A DNA stretch of 64,000 nucleotides from Azorinus chamasolen. Taxonomy: Eukaryota; Mollusca; Bivalvia; Cardiida; Solecurtidae. The position numbers and the translations under genes were made by a program. Positions 1 through 9,839 of this stretch are shown in pieces (positions within the stretch are counted from its first letter, which is position 1; each line of letters starts with the position of its first letter). The notes below the pieces were generated by a model. The model saw nothing but the letters and a program-made list of their open reading frames with translations, searched no databases and was not told the origin of the DNA. The stretch is taken from contig OY755247.1 of the NCBI GenBank assembly GCA_963576725.1, positions 17,858,526 through 17,922,525 of the forward strand, given 5' to 3'.

Positions 1-41
1 GGGTGGAGTACTGTAAGAATGTTTATCAAGTAAAGGGTTAA
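1..41. mobile_element. Right-end fragment of a Pal-R TTAA element
   Basis: The window opens in the tail of a Pal-R element: the typical right end AAAGGGTTAA finishes at 41. The TTAA at 38-41 is shared with the element that follows. Confidence 0.5.
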
Positions 42-486
42 TCCTTTACCATTTACAGACACATTTTAAAACCTTTGCATGCAGGCAATACCTTGAACAG
101 AAAACTCATATAGGAGCCGTCTAATCAGAGTCTGCCCTGTGTGCTTATATTGAACAATATACAGTGAAACCTCTCTATAACGGCCACTAAAGTGTGTTAA
201 TTAGTTGGTAATTAGGGCAAGTGGTTGCTTAAAGCAAGGTGAAAGTAAAACAAAACGCTCCAATAGGAGCGTTCTGCTTTATTTTCGCCTTGCTTTAAGC
301 AGCCACCTGCCTTTAACATAAAATACTTGATGTAATTTAGTGACCGTTATAGAAAGGTTGTACTAACAAGCTGATTCGTAAGTTTTCTGCTGTAGGCAAA
401 ACAATCATGTTTCAACCATTATTCAAGTTCATCTTACAAATCATGCATATTGTCATTATTTCTTACATAAATATTCATCGGGTTAA
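38..486. mobile_element. Pal-R TTAA miniature element, interrupted by a Pal-A insertion
   Basis: It runs from TTAA-TCCTTTACC to GGGTTAA (483-486). The left half keeps GGAGCCGTCT and the downstream half keeps the family's right arm with its ATATTCAT motifs. The continuity is broken by a Pal-A element at 161-365, so this is a nested insertion. TTAA target sites with CCCTTT termini suggest piggyBac- or Kolobok-type mobilisation; no transposase is present. Confidence 0.6.
161..365. mobile_element. Pal-A pogo-like palindromic MITE
   Basis: The inverted ends are ACAGTGAAACCTCTCTATAA and its complement (...TTATAGAAAGGTTGTACT). The interior is a long hairpin: GCAAGGTGAAAGTAAAACA, then GCTCC/GGAGC at the dyad, then the complementary arm ending GCAGCCACCTGC. 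TA-flanked CAGT.. termini are typical of pogo/Tigger-type elements. It lies inside the Pal-R copy at 38-486. No coding capacity. Confidence 0.75.
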
Positions 487-489
487 AGC

Positions 490-739
490 TGAACCCTTTA
501 CTCCATAAATACGCCTTTCTACGTTTTTTGTAAGCAGAGTAGACCCAGATCAGACGGCTCCTATAGGAGCCGTCTGATCAGGGTCTGCCCTGTTTACTTA
601 TGATATAATATAAATATTATTCTACAGCTTCTGACATGACCAAAATGCCAGTGTCCATGTGTTGTTATAACAATCAATGTAATTAGCATATTCGTGGCGT
701 GAATATTTCTTCATGAATATTCATTAGGAAAAGGGTTAA
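490..739. mobile_element. Pal-R TTAA miniature element
   Basis: Left end TGAACCCTTTACTCC (TTAA mutated to TGAA), right end GAAAAGGGTTAA. The central hairpin is near 541-600: GATCAGACGGCTCC, then TATA, then GGAGCCGTCTGATC, bracketed by GCAGAGTAGACC and GGTCTGCCCTGTTT. About 250 bp, noncoding. Confidence 0.75.
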
Positions 740-1081
740 ATACTAAGTGACCGCCATACAGAATTTTTACTGTATCATGTTGTGTATGTAGACAAAGGTC
801 AGAAAATAACTAGATCAAACCTAATGACTTAATTGCACTGACAGGTGGCGGAAATGCATTCACACGTGCTTATATTTGTCAACACTGGGGACGAATTTAT
901 GATAATTCTTGCAAAAGGTATGGGTCCATATGATAAGTCAAATGTCTGGCAGTCTCGTGAAAATAGAAGTATATCAATGCACTGGCTATGTTTTTGAAAA
1001 GGTATAAAATTAGATGTTACTTTGAGACTGAAAGAAAGCGACATGTTCAGTGCATTAAAGTTTGCTAGTGTTGTAAGGGGT
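740..1081. other. Unassigned intergenic DNA
   Basis: AT-rich. I see no palindromic element, tandem repeat or convincing coding exon here. Confidence 0.4.
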
Positions 1082-1292
1082 GAACTCTTTCGCTTCATTA
1101 TTTTGTCGTCTGCAAACTGAATCGTCTGCTACAATATTCATTTATTATTTTTATTTATTTATTTATTTCAAAAAGAAAAAAAGAAAATAGCCACAGTAAC
1201 AAACAATTTGGATCGAGTAATTCGGTGTTTCATCTGGATCCAAACTGTTTGCATCGTTTATCACATATGCGACATTGGCAACGAAAGAGTTC
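1082..1292. mobile_element. Pal-N TTAA-type element, degraded
   Basis: Ends GAACTCTTTCGC and GCAACGAAAGAGTTC are inverted. The inner hairpin at 1201-1253 pairs CAATTTGGATC with GATCCAAACTG and has lost part of the GAGACGCCGAG core. A T/A-rich tract (ATTT)n lies at 1140-1170. Its closest copy here is at 52695-52908. Confidence 0.6.
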
Positions 1293-1442
1293 AAATGTAC
1301 TTGATTAAATTCTTTGCATTTATAGACAGTGTTTCGCATAAGACTACTTGTAATGTACCCAACCGTGAGAAAAGTTGTCTTCGGACATTGACCCCCTAAT
1401 CTTTGTCTTGCTGAGTACTTTGACAGAAGATATATGTTCATT

Positions 1443-1505
1443 ATCAGTGGCGTACCTAGCGATACGCACTTACGCACGTGCGTAATATTAATATGTAAAG
1501 TGAAA
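1443..1505. repeat. CGTAGC/CACGTG short dispersed repeat, copy 1
   Basis: GTGGCGTACCTAGCGATACG followed by the 16 bp perfect palindrome TTACGCACGTGCGTAA. The same module recurs near 2523 and 60139. The class is not recognised; it may be the end of a cut-and-paste element. Confidence 0.5.
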
Positions 1506-1540
1506 ACTTTATTATGGCCAAAGTGGCACAAAACTCGAAG

Positions 1541-1542
<2 letters not shown>

Positions 1543-1615
<73 letters not shown>

Positions 1616-1733
1616 CTGAGGCTAAGAGAGAGGCTAAGAGAGAGAGAGGGAGAGAGAGAGAGAGAGAGAGAGAGGCTAAGAGAGAGAGAGGGAGAGAGAG
1701 AAGAGAGAGAGAGAGAGAAAGAGAGAGAATGTA
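1543..1733. repeat. (GA)n microsatellite
   Basis: About 190 bp of AG/GA dinucleotide repeats with interspersed AGGCTAAG interruptions in the second half. Long ORFs through it on both strands (alternating Arg/Glu or Ser/Leu) are artefacts of the repeat. Confidence 0.95.
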
Positions 1734-1774
1734 GACTTTGATAAGCGTTGTCTTGTCATGTAAATAGTAAGCTT

Positions 1775-1990
1775 TAACCCGTTCCCTCATACTGACGCCT
1801 TTTGTCGTCTCTGTAAAAAAAAACCTTTGAAACCATTGTGATAAATAGAACATTTGCGAAGTTGGATGTTTAATGCAGGACAAAAGTAATGCAGAAAGCT
1901 CCCAAGGAGCTGCATTACTTTTGTCCTTCATTAATGAACTACATGCTTTATAAGATTCTTATGTCCAATAAATAGGTGGTCGCTTAAAAC
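1775..1990. mobile_element. Chimera of Pal-P left end and pogo-like hairpin
   Basis: Starts as Pal-P (TTTAACCCGTTCCCTCATA; GAAACCATTGTGATAAATAG). At about 1858 it switches to the pogo-like hairpin AATGCAGGACAAAAGTAATG with GCAGAAAGCTCC/GGAGCTGCATTAC. It ends in a Pal-D-like flank (AATAGGTGGTCGCTTAA). Confidence 0.5.
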
Positions 1991-2141
1991 AGAATTGACC
2001 GTAATCTATCTAGCATTCCGTAGTGTGTCATAGTTTTATATTTATCGTACGTTAAAACACAACACACGTGTCGTCTACAAATAGTGTCGGCTGCTTCAAT
2101 GTCCATAATGGATTTCTGCTCGTATTGCTGTCAGAAGCCCG

Positions 2142-2470
2142 ACAAGAGTGTCAAACAGAAGCCCGACAAGAGTGTCAAGCAGTTTAGATGCTGATAAGAT
2201 GCCAAGTTACTCGGCGTCTCATCTCCATTCAAACTCTAATTTGCAAATACTATTACCACGAATGTGCCAATACAGCGATGAAGGTAAAAGATAAATATAG
2301 ACCTGATGTCATTTGTCTCTCATATTTGTCATTTTCAAGTTCATTTCGAAGTCATATATAGTGTAAAGCTGTAATAGGGGGCGTCATGATGATTTTGGCA
2401 AACAGCTTCTAGATCAGACGCCGGATAGCTTGGTGTCTCATTAAAATTCAAACTGTTTGACATTCTGAAA
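2142..2470. mobile_element. Two degraded Pal-N hairpins
   Basis: The first (about 2150-2245) retains GATGCCAAGTTACTCGGCGT plus a local 21 bp direct duplication (AGAAGCCCGACAAGAGTGTCA). The second (about 2400-2470) retains AACAGCTTCTAGATC, GACGCCGGATAGC and CAAACTGTTTGACA. Both have lost stem complementarity. Confidence 0.4.
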
Positions 2471-2522
2471 ATTCAACAGACAGTTATAGGAAGCCAGTTG
2501 TGAATTTTAGAGAGGGTAGTCA

Positions 2523-2580
2523 ATGGCGTAGCTAGCGGTACGCACTTACGCACGTGCGTAACTTCAAGCTGAAAGGTGAA
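2523..2580. repeat. CGTAGC/CACGTG short dispersed repeat, copy 2
   Basis: ATGGCGTAGCTAGCGGTACG then CACTTACGCACGTGCGTAA, followed by CAAGCTGAAAGGTGAAAAC as in the copy at 60139. The repeat therefore extends past the palindrome. Confidence 0.5.
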
Positions 2581-2705
2581 AACATCGCGACTTACGATAC
2601 TCTGTTTCGGCATTCCCGCACGGCATATTATGTGATAAAATCATTTACATATTCATGTAAGAAAAAAATGACGTCATGCATATTTATTAACTGAGTTTTA
2701 GATGG

Positions 2706-2886
2706 TACAATAGAACCCCTATAATGCGACCGCTTAATGAATAAACATTCTTGTCTTTATAAGCAGGTGACTGTTTAATGCAGGGCGAAAGTAATGCAGA
2801 AAGCTCCTATAGGAGCTTTCTGCATAACTTTCGTCCTGCATTAAGCTGTCACCTGCCTCTGCCACCCAGATTTATGCCCCTTATCG
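2706..2886. mobile_element. Pal-B pogo-like MITE, right TIR missing
   Basis: Left end TACAATAGAACCCCTATAAT with TGCGACC. Near-perfect hairpin centred about 2812 (GCAGAAAGCTCC-TATA-GGAGCTTTCTGC). The right side stops after TGCCACCCAGATTTATGCCCC, without the GGTCGCATTAG end. Confidence 0.7.
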
Positions 2887-2919
2887 TATATGAAAACAGG
2901 ATATTTAAGGCAAAAAGCG

Positions 2920-3035
2920 GATCTGTGTAAGTATATGAGTATACAGAGTGGATCCAATCCAGACGGCTCTTACATTAGCTGTTCTGACATTAGCCGTCTA
3001 ACCCGGGTCTACTCTGATTGTAAAGGCGCCCAAAT
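2920..3035. mobile_element. Pal-R fragment
   Basis: Retains CAGACGGCTC, TAGCCGTCTAACCCGGGTCT and ACTCTGATTG, around an altered hairpin loop. Both TTAA ends are missing. It directly abuts the Pal-B element at 3049. Confidence 0.45.
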
Positions 3036-3048
3036 GCGCCCGTTTAGG

Positions 3049-3257
3049 TACAGTAGAACCCCTCTAATGCGACCACTTAATGAATAAACATGGATGTCTT
3101 TATAAGCAGGTGGTTGCTTAATGCAGGACAAAAGTAATGCAGAAATATCCTCTAGGAGCTTTCTGTATTACTTTTGACCTGTATTAAGCTACCACCTGCC
3201 TCTACTACCCAGAATTATACCTCTTTTAGGTGGTCGCATTAGTGGGGTTTTACTGTA
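3049..3257. mobile_element. Complete Pal-B pogo-like MITE
   Basis: Both ends are present: TACAGTAGAACCCCTCTAAT and ATTAGTGGGGTTTTACTGTA. The GCAGAAA..CC/GGAGCTTTCTG hairpin and the AGCAGGTGGT / ACCACCTGC arms are intact. About 209 bp. Confidence 0.8.
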
Positions 3258-3440
3258 ATTGGTTAATAACTGCAATTCTCGAATGAAAAGCAAAAAACTG
3301 ATAGAAAGGAGAGATAGACACCAGACAGAACACCAGAGAGATAGAAACAAAGTGAAGAATAAAGAAATTAACACCTTACCTGTGGAATATTCATGCAAGT
3401 AATAATCTGTATAGATTTATTTGCTATACTGTTATAATGG

Positions 3441-3639
3441 TATAGTAAAACCCCGCTAATGCGACCACCTAAAGGAGGTATAATTATGGGTGCTAGATGC
3501 AGGTGGTAGCTTAATGCAGGACAAATGTAATGCAGAAGGAGCTTTCTGTATTACTTTTGCCCAGCATTAAGCAACCACCTGCTTATAAAGACAACCGTGT
3601 GTATTTATAAAGTGGTCGCATTAGAGGGGTTCTATTGTA
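3441..3639. mobile_element. Pal-B pogo-like MITE with shortened loop
   Basis: Ends TATAGTAAAACCCCGCTAAT and ATTAGAGGGGTTCTATTGTA. The hairpin keeps AATGCAGGACAAATGTAATG on the left; the left half of the CTCC dyad is deleted. Confidence 0.75.
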
Positions 3640-3705
3640 TACGTCCATCAGAAGTCCAGATAAGTTGTGTGAATTTAGACATTTTCAAGAGTCGCTCCTT
3701 TATTT

Positions 3706-3804
3706 CTCTACCAAACCCTTTACCGTGACTTCTCTTTAGAATCCTCTCTTCGAGAAACGATTCAAAAGAGTGGTCACGGTTACTGGCTTGGTGGAGAAAT
3801 GACG
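3706..3804. mobile_element. Pal-G hairpin element
   Basis: TATTTCTCTACCAAACCCTT pairs with TGGCTTGGTGGAGAAAT across a CTTCGAGAA centre. Preceded by the family flank GTCCAGATAAG / CATTTTCAAGAG also seen near 8050 and 48715. Confidence 0.6.
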
Positions 3805-3879
3805 AGTTTAGTATTTGGGTGTGCAACTTTTATCTGTAGCTCTGATCATCACATGATTTGTTGGTAGTAACAGAAGATG

Positions 3880-4115
3880 TGTAACCCTTTACTCCATGAA
3901 TATTTATGTAAGAAATAATGATGTCATTAATTAGATTAATTTGTTATAGTAGCAGAGGGACACGTGATATTTTAGAAACTGTAGAATCAGGTCTTTACTA
4001 TATCATAAGCAAACATAACAGACCGTGATCAGACGGCTCCTATAGGAGCCGTCTGATCAGGGTCTACTCTGTTTGCAAAGGCGTAGAAAGGCTTATTTAT
4101 GGAGGAAAAGGATAA
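3880..4115. mobile_element. Pal-R TTAA element
   Basis: TGTAACCCTTTACTCCATGA at the left, AGGAAAAGGATAA at the right. Hairpin GATCAGACGGCTCC-TATA-GGAGCCGTCTGATC at about 4027-4060. Both TTAA copies have drifted. Confidence 0.7.
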
Positions 4116-4119
4116 TCGG

Positions 4120-4230
4120 GCCTACATAAGTATATACGTAAACAGTGTAGATCCTGATCAGATGGCTCCTACAGGGTCTACGTTGTTTGCAAAGACTTGA
4201 AAAGACATAATAAATCAGGTAAAGGATTAA
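4120..4230. mobile_element. Pal-R right-half fragment
   Basis: Follows directly on the previous copy. Keeps GTAGATCCTGATCAGATGGC, TCC and the TTTGCAAAGACTTGAAAAGA arm to AAAGGATTAA at 4230. Confidence 0.5.
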
Positions 4231-4275
4231 AGTAAAGTTCTAATACATTTAAAAATGAAGTTAAACATTACTTAC

Positions 4276-4708
4276 TGGCAGGTTCTCCTAGTATCACTAT
4301 AGGGTTATCCCGCTTAACTTGAGGTAACTGGTCACTCCTTTCTGTACTGACCCCTGTGGCTGAATCCGACATCAAGCCGGACTTTGTTCCCCCGTTATAT
4401 GTGACCCCATTATCCTTTATATGCTGTATGATATTATTTTCAACTATAGGATTATCCCGCTTAACTTGAGGTAAATCGACACTCCTTTCTGTACTGACCC
4501 CCACGGTTGAATCCGACCCCAGGCCGGACTGTGGCCCCACACTGTTCTGCACCCCGTTATCCCTTATATGTTGCATGATATTATTTTTAACTATGTCCAA
4601 CCGCCTCTTCGCCTCTATCTTGTTTTTAAGATCCCGGATATCCTGAGCGCCCGCCGTGACTGTCAACAGTAGTGCACAGAAGGCCACCACCGCCACCCCT
4701 CCCCACAT
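4276..4708 (-). CDS. Candidate secreted peptide-precursor gene, first coding exon
   Basis: Minus-strand exon from ATG at 4708 to a splice donor. The frame is open further upstream, but this Met is chosen because residues 2-18 form a hydrophobic stretch followed by A19-G20-A21, a plausible signal-peptide cleavage site. The mature part holds two 49-residue repeats (about 42-90 and 91-139) with shared Q-H-I-[RK]-D-N-G, G-V-S-T-E-R-S and L-P-Q-V-K-R-D-N-P-I-V. KR pairs at 83-84 and 132-133 and KRR at 34-36 look like prohormone-convertase sites, so a secreted, processed peptide precursor is inferred. No cysteines follow the signal peptide. After A144 plus one base the sequence reads GTAAGT (4275-4270), a strong donor, so a downstream exon is expected at lower coordinates; I could not identify it. 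A TATA-like TATATATTTT lies about 150 bp upstream. The peptide family is not recognised. Confidence 0.6.
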
Positions 4709-5462
4709 GCCGGCAGCTGTGCTGTTTTTCACAACCCTCTTCTCTCTATCCAGAAAACTTTTTTCAATACAGATATTTCTGTTACAAGCTAAATACACAG
4801 TAGCTTATATCAAACCAAAAAGTCCTATAGCTGTTAACAAAACTTTCACTCAAAATATATAAGTTGTTTTTTCTCTGAAAAACTGTTATTTTCGTGTTGT
4901 TGGTTTTTATTTTATTAAACCTTAATATGTGCTCTAATTGTTTATTTCGCTCAGTATTTGGAACCGATCCCCGCTCGTGGTCCACTGGCTGACTCCGAAA
5001 TGAGAGGCGTGCAATATCATCCTGTCCTGTCCGACACAGCCTGTCTAAGTCCACTACGAGTACGCCGGGTCTTTATGACTATCCCGTACACAGTCTCTGG
5101 ACAGCTCTGAGGCGCTGGTCAGCTGATGCTGCAACAAATACGTAGATAATTCATACCAATGTTCTCGGCAATAAACCCATCCAATTCCCCCGGTCGTTTG
5201 CGATAGTTCCCGATTGGCTATCAATACACCGCGACCAGTGTGTGGCCCTCGCTTTAAAGTATTTGAAGAACTGGCGCGTGGAATTTTATTAACAAATTAT
5301 TTTTTAGCCGTGTTCCGATTGCGCCACTCCACTCGTTCAATTAATTTTCTCCCTTTGTTTTTTTTTATTTCCGTGTAATCCCAATTGTTGAGAGTTCTGC
5401 CTCACTAAAAATTACATATTACATTGACCCTTCACTCGCTAGCCATGACTTGACTCGGCTTT
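4709..5462 (-). promoter_or_regulatory. Upstream/5' region of the peptide-precursor gene
   Basis: Repeat-free DNA upstream of the minus-strand exon. A TATA-like stretch is at about 4855-4861 and a more GC-rich block at 4960-5280. The start site cannot be fixed from sequence alone; the assignment rests on position. Confidence 0.3.
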
Positions 5463-5531
5463 GCAAACAGCTTGGATCCAGCTAAGACACCGAGTAACTC
5501 GGCGTCTCAGCTGGAGCCAAGCTGTTTGACA
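5463..5531. mobile_element. Pal-N hairpin core
   Basis: GCAAACAGCTTGGATCCAGC pairs with GGAGCCAAGCTGTTTGACAC around GACACCGAGTAACTCGGCGT. Long near-perfect stem; outer TTAA ends not located. Confidence 0.65.
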
Positions 5532-6261
5532 CCCGGTCAATAGTTTCTAAAAATCTCGATCGAATCGTACGTAATGAAAATTTAACATATCCAAATTCAA
5601 GCGGACAGTATATTGTTACAGCGAGGAGAGGGTTAATTATAAACACACTGATATAAAACACGATTGTCAAGTGAGTCCCATTCACGAAAACTCTGTCTAA
5701 AATAGTAGTTGGTGACGCTCGGTGTAACCAATCAACGCACGGCTCTAATGTTATAGTACATTTGTATGCCTTCCCACGCCTCGTATACTGCTTTCATTCA
5801 AGAAACGTGTTCTTCATGATAGCTCGAGCAGTTGCCACGAGTGGCCAATAAATCAATGATAAATGTTTGCAATGTTAAGAGACAAAGCTATTTTTAAATA
5901 AAGCTAATAAACGCGCTCATTGAGAGGCGGCGGTGCGTTTAACATTTTTTTGCACGCGGCAAATCAGTAAATTGTTCATTTGCAAACAGTGTAGACCTGG
6001 TAGGAACCCGTTGTTCAGGGTCTGTTCTGTTACCATACTACCACACTATGCACAGCTATGGTGTTTTGGCGGTTCGCCTTATAGATATTCTTACAGGGAG
6101 GTGTCCATTATGATAAGTCAGCAAACAAACAGTTAAAGGATGTATTTTAAGCCACGTTTGTCGTGTCTCAATTAACCCCAATTAGCACTAATCAGTCGAT
6201 AAAATGCCAAGGGTCATGAAGAAGTAATTGATCCGCAGGTATTCAATCGGCGCCGATCATA
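5532..6261. other. Mostly unassigned DNA with one degraded hairpin
   Basis: Only a weak Pal-R-like half hairpin at about 5985-6040 (GCAAACAGTGTAGACC; GTTCAGGGTCTGTTCTGTT) is visible. The rest shows no repeat structure and no convincing exon. Confidence 0.4.
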
Positions 6262-6477
6262 TTAACCTTTAGCCTGCTCAACAAGATTTTTTTTGCAGAA
6301 AATGTCACCCATTTCAGTTGTCACTGTTCATTTTATTTTCCATTTCTTTTCAACAGCATCGTCAGAGTGTCAAACAGCTTGGATCCCGATGAGACGTCGG
6401 GTTACTCGGCGTCTCATCTGGATCCAAGCTGATTGCAAAGGTAAGCACCCATTCGCCCGCAGCAGGCTAAAGGTTAA
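6262..6477. mobile_element. Complete Pal-N TTAA element
   Basis: TTAACCTTTAGCCTGCTCAA at the left and GCAGGCTAAAGGTTAA at the right define TTAA-flanked inverted ends. The hairpin at 6368-6438 is CAAACAGCTTGGATCCCGAT / ATCTGGATCCAAGCTGATTG around GAGACGTCGGGTTACTCGGC. Confidence 0.75.
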
Positions 6478-6511
6478 GTCGAAAAGATATCTATTACCCT
6501 AACAGCTGAAA

Positions 6512-6704
6512 TACAGTAAAACCTCACTTATCCAAATTGTTAGAAAGAAGAAATGGGATATTTTAGGTACATGGCTGTTTAATGCAAGATCAAAGTTATA
6601 CAAAAAGAGCTCCAAAAAAGGAGCTTTCTGTACGCATTTCGTCGTGCATTAAGCTGCCACATGTGTAGATGAGTGATCGTTTGGATTAGCGAAGTTATAC
6701 AGTA
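6512..6704. mobile_element. Pal-F pogo-like MITE
   Basis: Ends TACAGTAAAACCTCACTTAT and TTTGGATTAGCGAAGTTATA-CAGTA are approximate inverted copies. The interior hairpin (GCTCC/GGAGC; GTTTAATGCAAGATC / CGTGCATTAAGC) is the same module as in Pal-B and Pal-E. Confidence 0.65.
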
Positions 6705-6746
6705 GCTCATTCATATCCACTGATCATCCTAATAAACGGATCGAAA

Positions 6747-6996
6747 TTAACCCTTCGCTTGCTATTCACGTCAATATACCTACCTGTAAATAGTGAAGAC
6801 CCAGATGAGACAGCTCCTGCAGGAGCTGTCTCATCAGGGTCTGCATTATTTGCAAGTTGATTGTGCAACCAGTGCACTCCACAGCAGTGATTGCACAGCG
6901 AAATACTTGTGCACAGTGAAGATATATGTAATTATACAACTGGGCATGGGTAAAGAAGGAGAAATGTATTTTAAAATTCAGCAAGAGAAGGGTTAA
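6747..6996. mobile_element. Pal-S TTAA element
   Basis: TTAACCCTTCGCTTGC and GCAAGAGAAGGGTTAA are inverted ends with intact TTAA on both sides. Central 24 bp dyad GATGAGACAGCTCC / GGAGCTGTCTCATC. Related to Pal-R in layout but with a different core and flanks. Confidence 0.75.
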
Positions 6997-7001
6997 CATT
7001 T

Positions 7002-7210
7002 ATACAATAAAACCTGTCTTAAGCGACCATCAAAAACGATGTCTACTTATGGGTCTGAAAGGCAGGTGGTAGATTGATGCAGGTCAAAAGAAATGCAGAA
7101 ATCTCCTAGGAGCTTTCTGCATTACAATGCCTTGCATTAAGCAACCACCTCCTTTGTAAAACTCCTATTCTAACAAAATGAATGGTGGCTAAGGGCAGAT
7201 TGTACTGTAT
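7002..7210. mobile_element. Pal-D pogo-like MITE
   Basis: Left end TACAATAAAACCTGTCTTAA with GCGACC, right end ATGGTGGCTAAGGGCAGATT-GTACTGTA. Interior hairpin of the shared type (AATGCAGAAATCTCC / GGAGCTTTCTGCATT), bordered by GGCAGGTGGT / ACCACCTCC. Confidence 0.7.
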
Positions 7211-7334
7211 AGCTTTTAAAGAACGTTGCCAATTTCATTCTTAGGTCTGACCCCCACCCAACCCCTTAATGAGAATGGTAAAATGGTCAGTTCTATAAAC
7301 TTTGTAATTTCACTCCTTTTCTCGACTAGCACTA

Positions 7335-7403
7335 GCAAACAGCATGGATCCAGATGAGACGCCGAGTAACTCGGCGTCTCATCAGGATCCAAGCTGTTTG
7401 ACA
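7335..7403. mobile_element. Pal-N hairpin core
   Basis: GCAAACAGCATGGATCCAGA / TCAGGATCCAAGCTGTTTGA around the perfect dyad GAGACGCCGAG-TAA-CTCGGCGTCTC. Confidence 0.7.
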
Positions 7404-8097
7404 CTCGGTCAATAGTTTCACAAAAGCTTGATTAAATTAGAAGAAGTCAAAATTGCGACATATTGAAATCTGAGCTGACATTAGAAGAGATTTACTGTAA
7501 ACTTTTGGCAATTATGAAAATAAATTAATCTTGATAAGATTGAATACCCCTGTCACGCAACGTATTGACCTCATTTCCCCTTTATCATACATTGCTTAAA
7601 GGTAAACTGATATCGTACCTTTCTACTGTGAAACAAAGATCTTATTACCGATTTTACATTTGGTGGTCGTTGCATCCTGGATAGTACATTCAGATGAATA
7701 ATGAAAATATAAATAACAATCACTCGGTTAAGCGGACACAATTATTTAAAGACGGACGAAAAGTTTATACGGCATAAATCGGTGATGAAAAGATATTAAC
7801 AAGACAGGACTGGAGATCTGCGGTCACCATGTGAGACCGGGTGGGGTCATTCTGACATTGAGTTCAGCGCTTCTCTGGGTCAAACGAACCAGGTACTACG
7901 ACAATCTATCAGATTGAAGCCAACGATATAACACCGCGTGGATTGTCATAGATTGGCGCCGAGCTGGTTGTTAAGGTTGATTGTACACTGTGTACAACCT
8001 GATAACTAGAATACATTTGTTTTGTCCCAAGCTTTTGTTCTTTGGGTACATATGTCCAGATAAGATGCGTAAATTAAAACATTTTCAAGACTAACTT
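7404..8097. other. Unassigned intergenic DNA
   Basis: No repeat family, hairpin or coding exon recognised. Confidence 0.4.
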
Positions 8098-8150
8098 CGT
8101 TTCTCCACCAAACCCTATGTTGTGACTACTCTTTAGAATCGCCTCGAAGA
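8098..8150. mobile_element. Left half of a Pal-G hairpin
   Basis: GTTTCTCCACCAAACCCTAT then GTGACTACTCTTTAGAATCG; the right arm is absent and Pal-P begins 14 bp later. Confidence 0.5.
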
Positions 8151-8163
8151 TACTACCGCTGCA

Positions 8164-8394
8164 TTGACCCATTACCTCAAAGGCTATTTTTAGATACAGC
8201 CTCTTTGAATAAATCTACTGTAAAGGAGCATTAACTAGAGTAAAGGGAAAAGTTTAGAATTTTGTAGTTTCAAACCATTGTGATTAATAGGGCATTTGCT
8301 CCTATAGGAGCAAATGCTCTATTTATCACAATGGTTTCACAAAGTGACTTTTACAACAGTCATCAAAAGTCGTCAATATGAGGGAATGGGTTAA
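8164..8394. mobile_element. Complete Pal-P TTAA element
   Basis: TTGACCCATTACCTC at the left, GAGGGAATGGGTTAA at the right. The interior holds a 66 bp near-perfect hairpin: GAAACCATTGTG... GGGCATTTGCTCC-TATA-GGAGCAAATGCTC ...CACAATGGTTTC. Confidence 0.85.
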
Positions 8395-8640
8395 CAATGA
8401 CACTGTACAGATGGTACAGGAATAAGTTAATATACACCTTGATGGCATTTTAAATGTTACTGTTGCATTGATAGTAGTGTCAGCTTGTATATATAACAAT
8501 AACATTGTACATATGGTAGATTATGGTAGTGAGATAAGTTAAATGATAATCTAACATTTAAATGTTACTGTTGTATTGACAGTAGAGTAAGCTTGCATTG
8601 TACGGGTGATAGTGAAATGAGTTAAATGATAATACAATAG

Positions 8641-8843
8641 TTAACCCATTACCTCATAGGCTATTTTTAGATCCAACCATAAATATACCCAAACGTAGCA
8701 TTAACTAGAGAAAATGACACTTTTAGAATTCTGTAGTTTGAAACCATTGTCCTTTAGGAGCAAATGCTTTATTTATCACAATGGTTTCAACAGGTGACTT
8801 TTGCAGAGGAGTCAAAAGGCGTCAGTATGAGGGAATGGATTAA
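8641..8843. mobile_element. Pal-P element in tandem-array block 1
   Basis: TTAACCCATTACCTC ... GAGGGAATGGATTAA. The hairpin has lost part of its left stem. Flanks match those of the copy at 9177 and the empty site at 9850. Confidence 0.8.
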
Positions 8844-9176
8844 ATGATAATCTAATATATGTACATGCACATAATTACATTTTTAATGTTACTGTCAACA
8901 AGAGAGTCAACTTGCATGTATAACAATGCTATTGCAAAGATGGCAGAGCATGGTACCTAGTGAGATAAGATAAATGATAATCTAATATACATCATAATGG
9001 ATTTTTAAATGTTACTGTTGTATTGATAGTAGAGTCAGCTTGTATATAGAACAATGCTATTGTACAGATGGTAGGTTATGGTAGTGAGATAAATTAAATG
9101 CTACTGTTGTATTGACAGTAGAGTAAGCTTGCATTGTACAGGTGTTAGTGAGATGAGTTAAATGAGAATCTAATAG

Positions 9177-9393
9177 TTAACCCATTACCTCATAGGCTAT
9201 TTTTAGAATTTTGAATAAATATACCGAAAAGTAGCATTAACTAGAGAAAAAAGACACTTTTCTGGTGTTTGAAACCATTGTGATAAATAGAGCATTTGCT
9301 TCTTTAGGAGCAAATGCTCTATTTATCACAATGGTTTCAACAGGTAACTTTTGCAGAGGCGTCAAAAGGCGTCAGTATGAGGGAATGGGTTAA
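9177..9393. mobile_element. Pal-P element in tandem-array block 2
   Basis: TTAACCCATTACCTC ... GAGGGAATGGGTTAA with hairpin GAGCATTTGCTTC/AGGAGCAAATGCTC. Located 536 bp after the equivalent copy in block 1, so it was probably amplified with the array. Confidence 0.85.
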
Positions 9394-9839
9394 ATGATAA
9401 TCTAATATATGTACATGCACATAATTACATTTTTAATGTTACTGTCGTATTGACAAGAGGGCCAACTTGCATGCATAACAATGAAATTGTAGTGGTGGCA
9501 GATCATGGTAATGAGATAAGTTAAATGATAATCTAATATACATCATAATGTTATGTTAAATGTTACCGTTGTATTGACAGTAAAGTCAAGTTACATGTAT
9601 AACAATGACACTGTAAAGATGGCAGATCATGGTTGTGAGATAAGTTAATGGTAATGATTGATAATGGATTTTTAAATGTTACTGTTGTATTGATAGTAGA
9701 GTCAGCTTGTATATACATGTATAACAATGCTATTGTACAGATGGTAGATTATGATAGTGAGATAAATTAAATGCTACTGTTGTATTGACAGTAGAGTAAG
9801 CTTGCATTGTACATGTGTTAGTGAGATGAGTTAAATTAG

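Noticed and set aside
541..600. Hairpins read as rho-independent terminators or riboswitches
   Set aside because: They are dispersed element cores with TTAA- or TA-flanked ends, without T-tracts or genes upstream.
1512..1931. Long ORFs on both strands through the (GA)n tract
   Set aside because: They encode only dipeptide repeats dictated by the microsatellite and have no start context or conserved flank.
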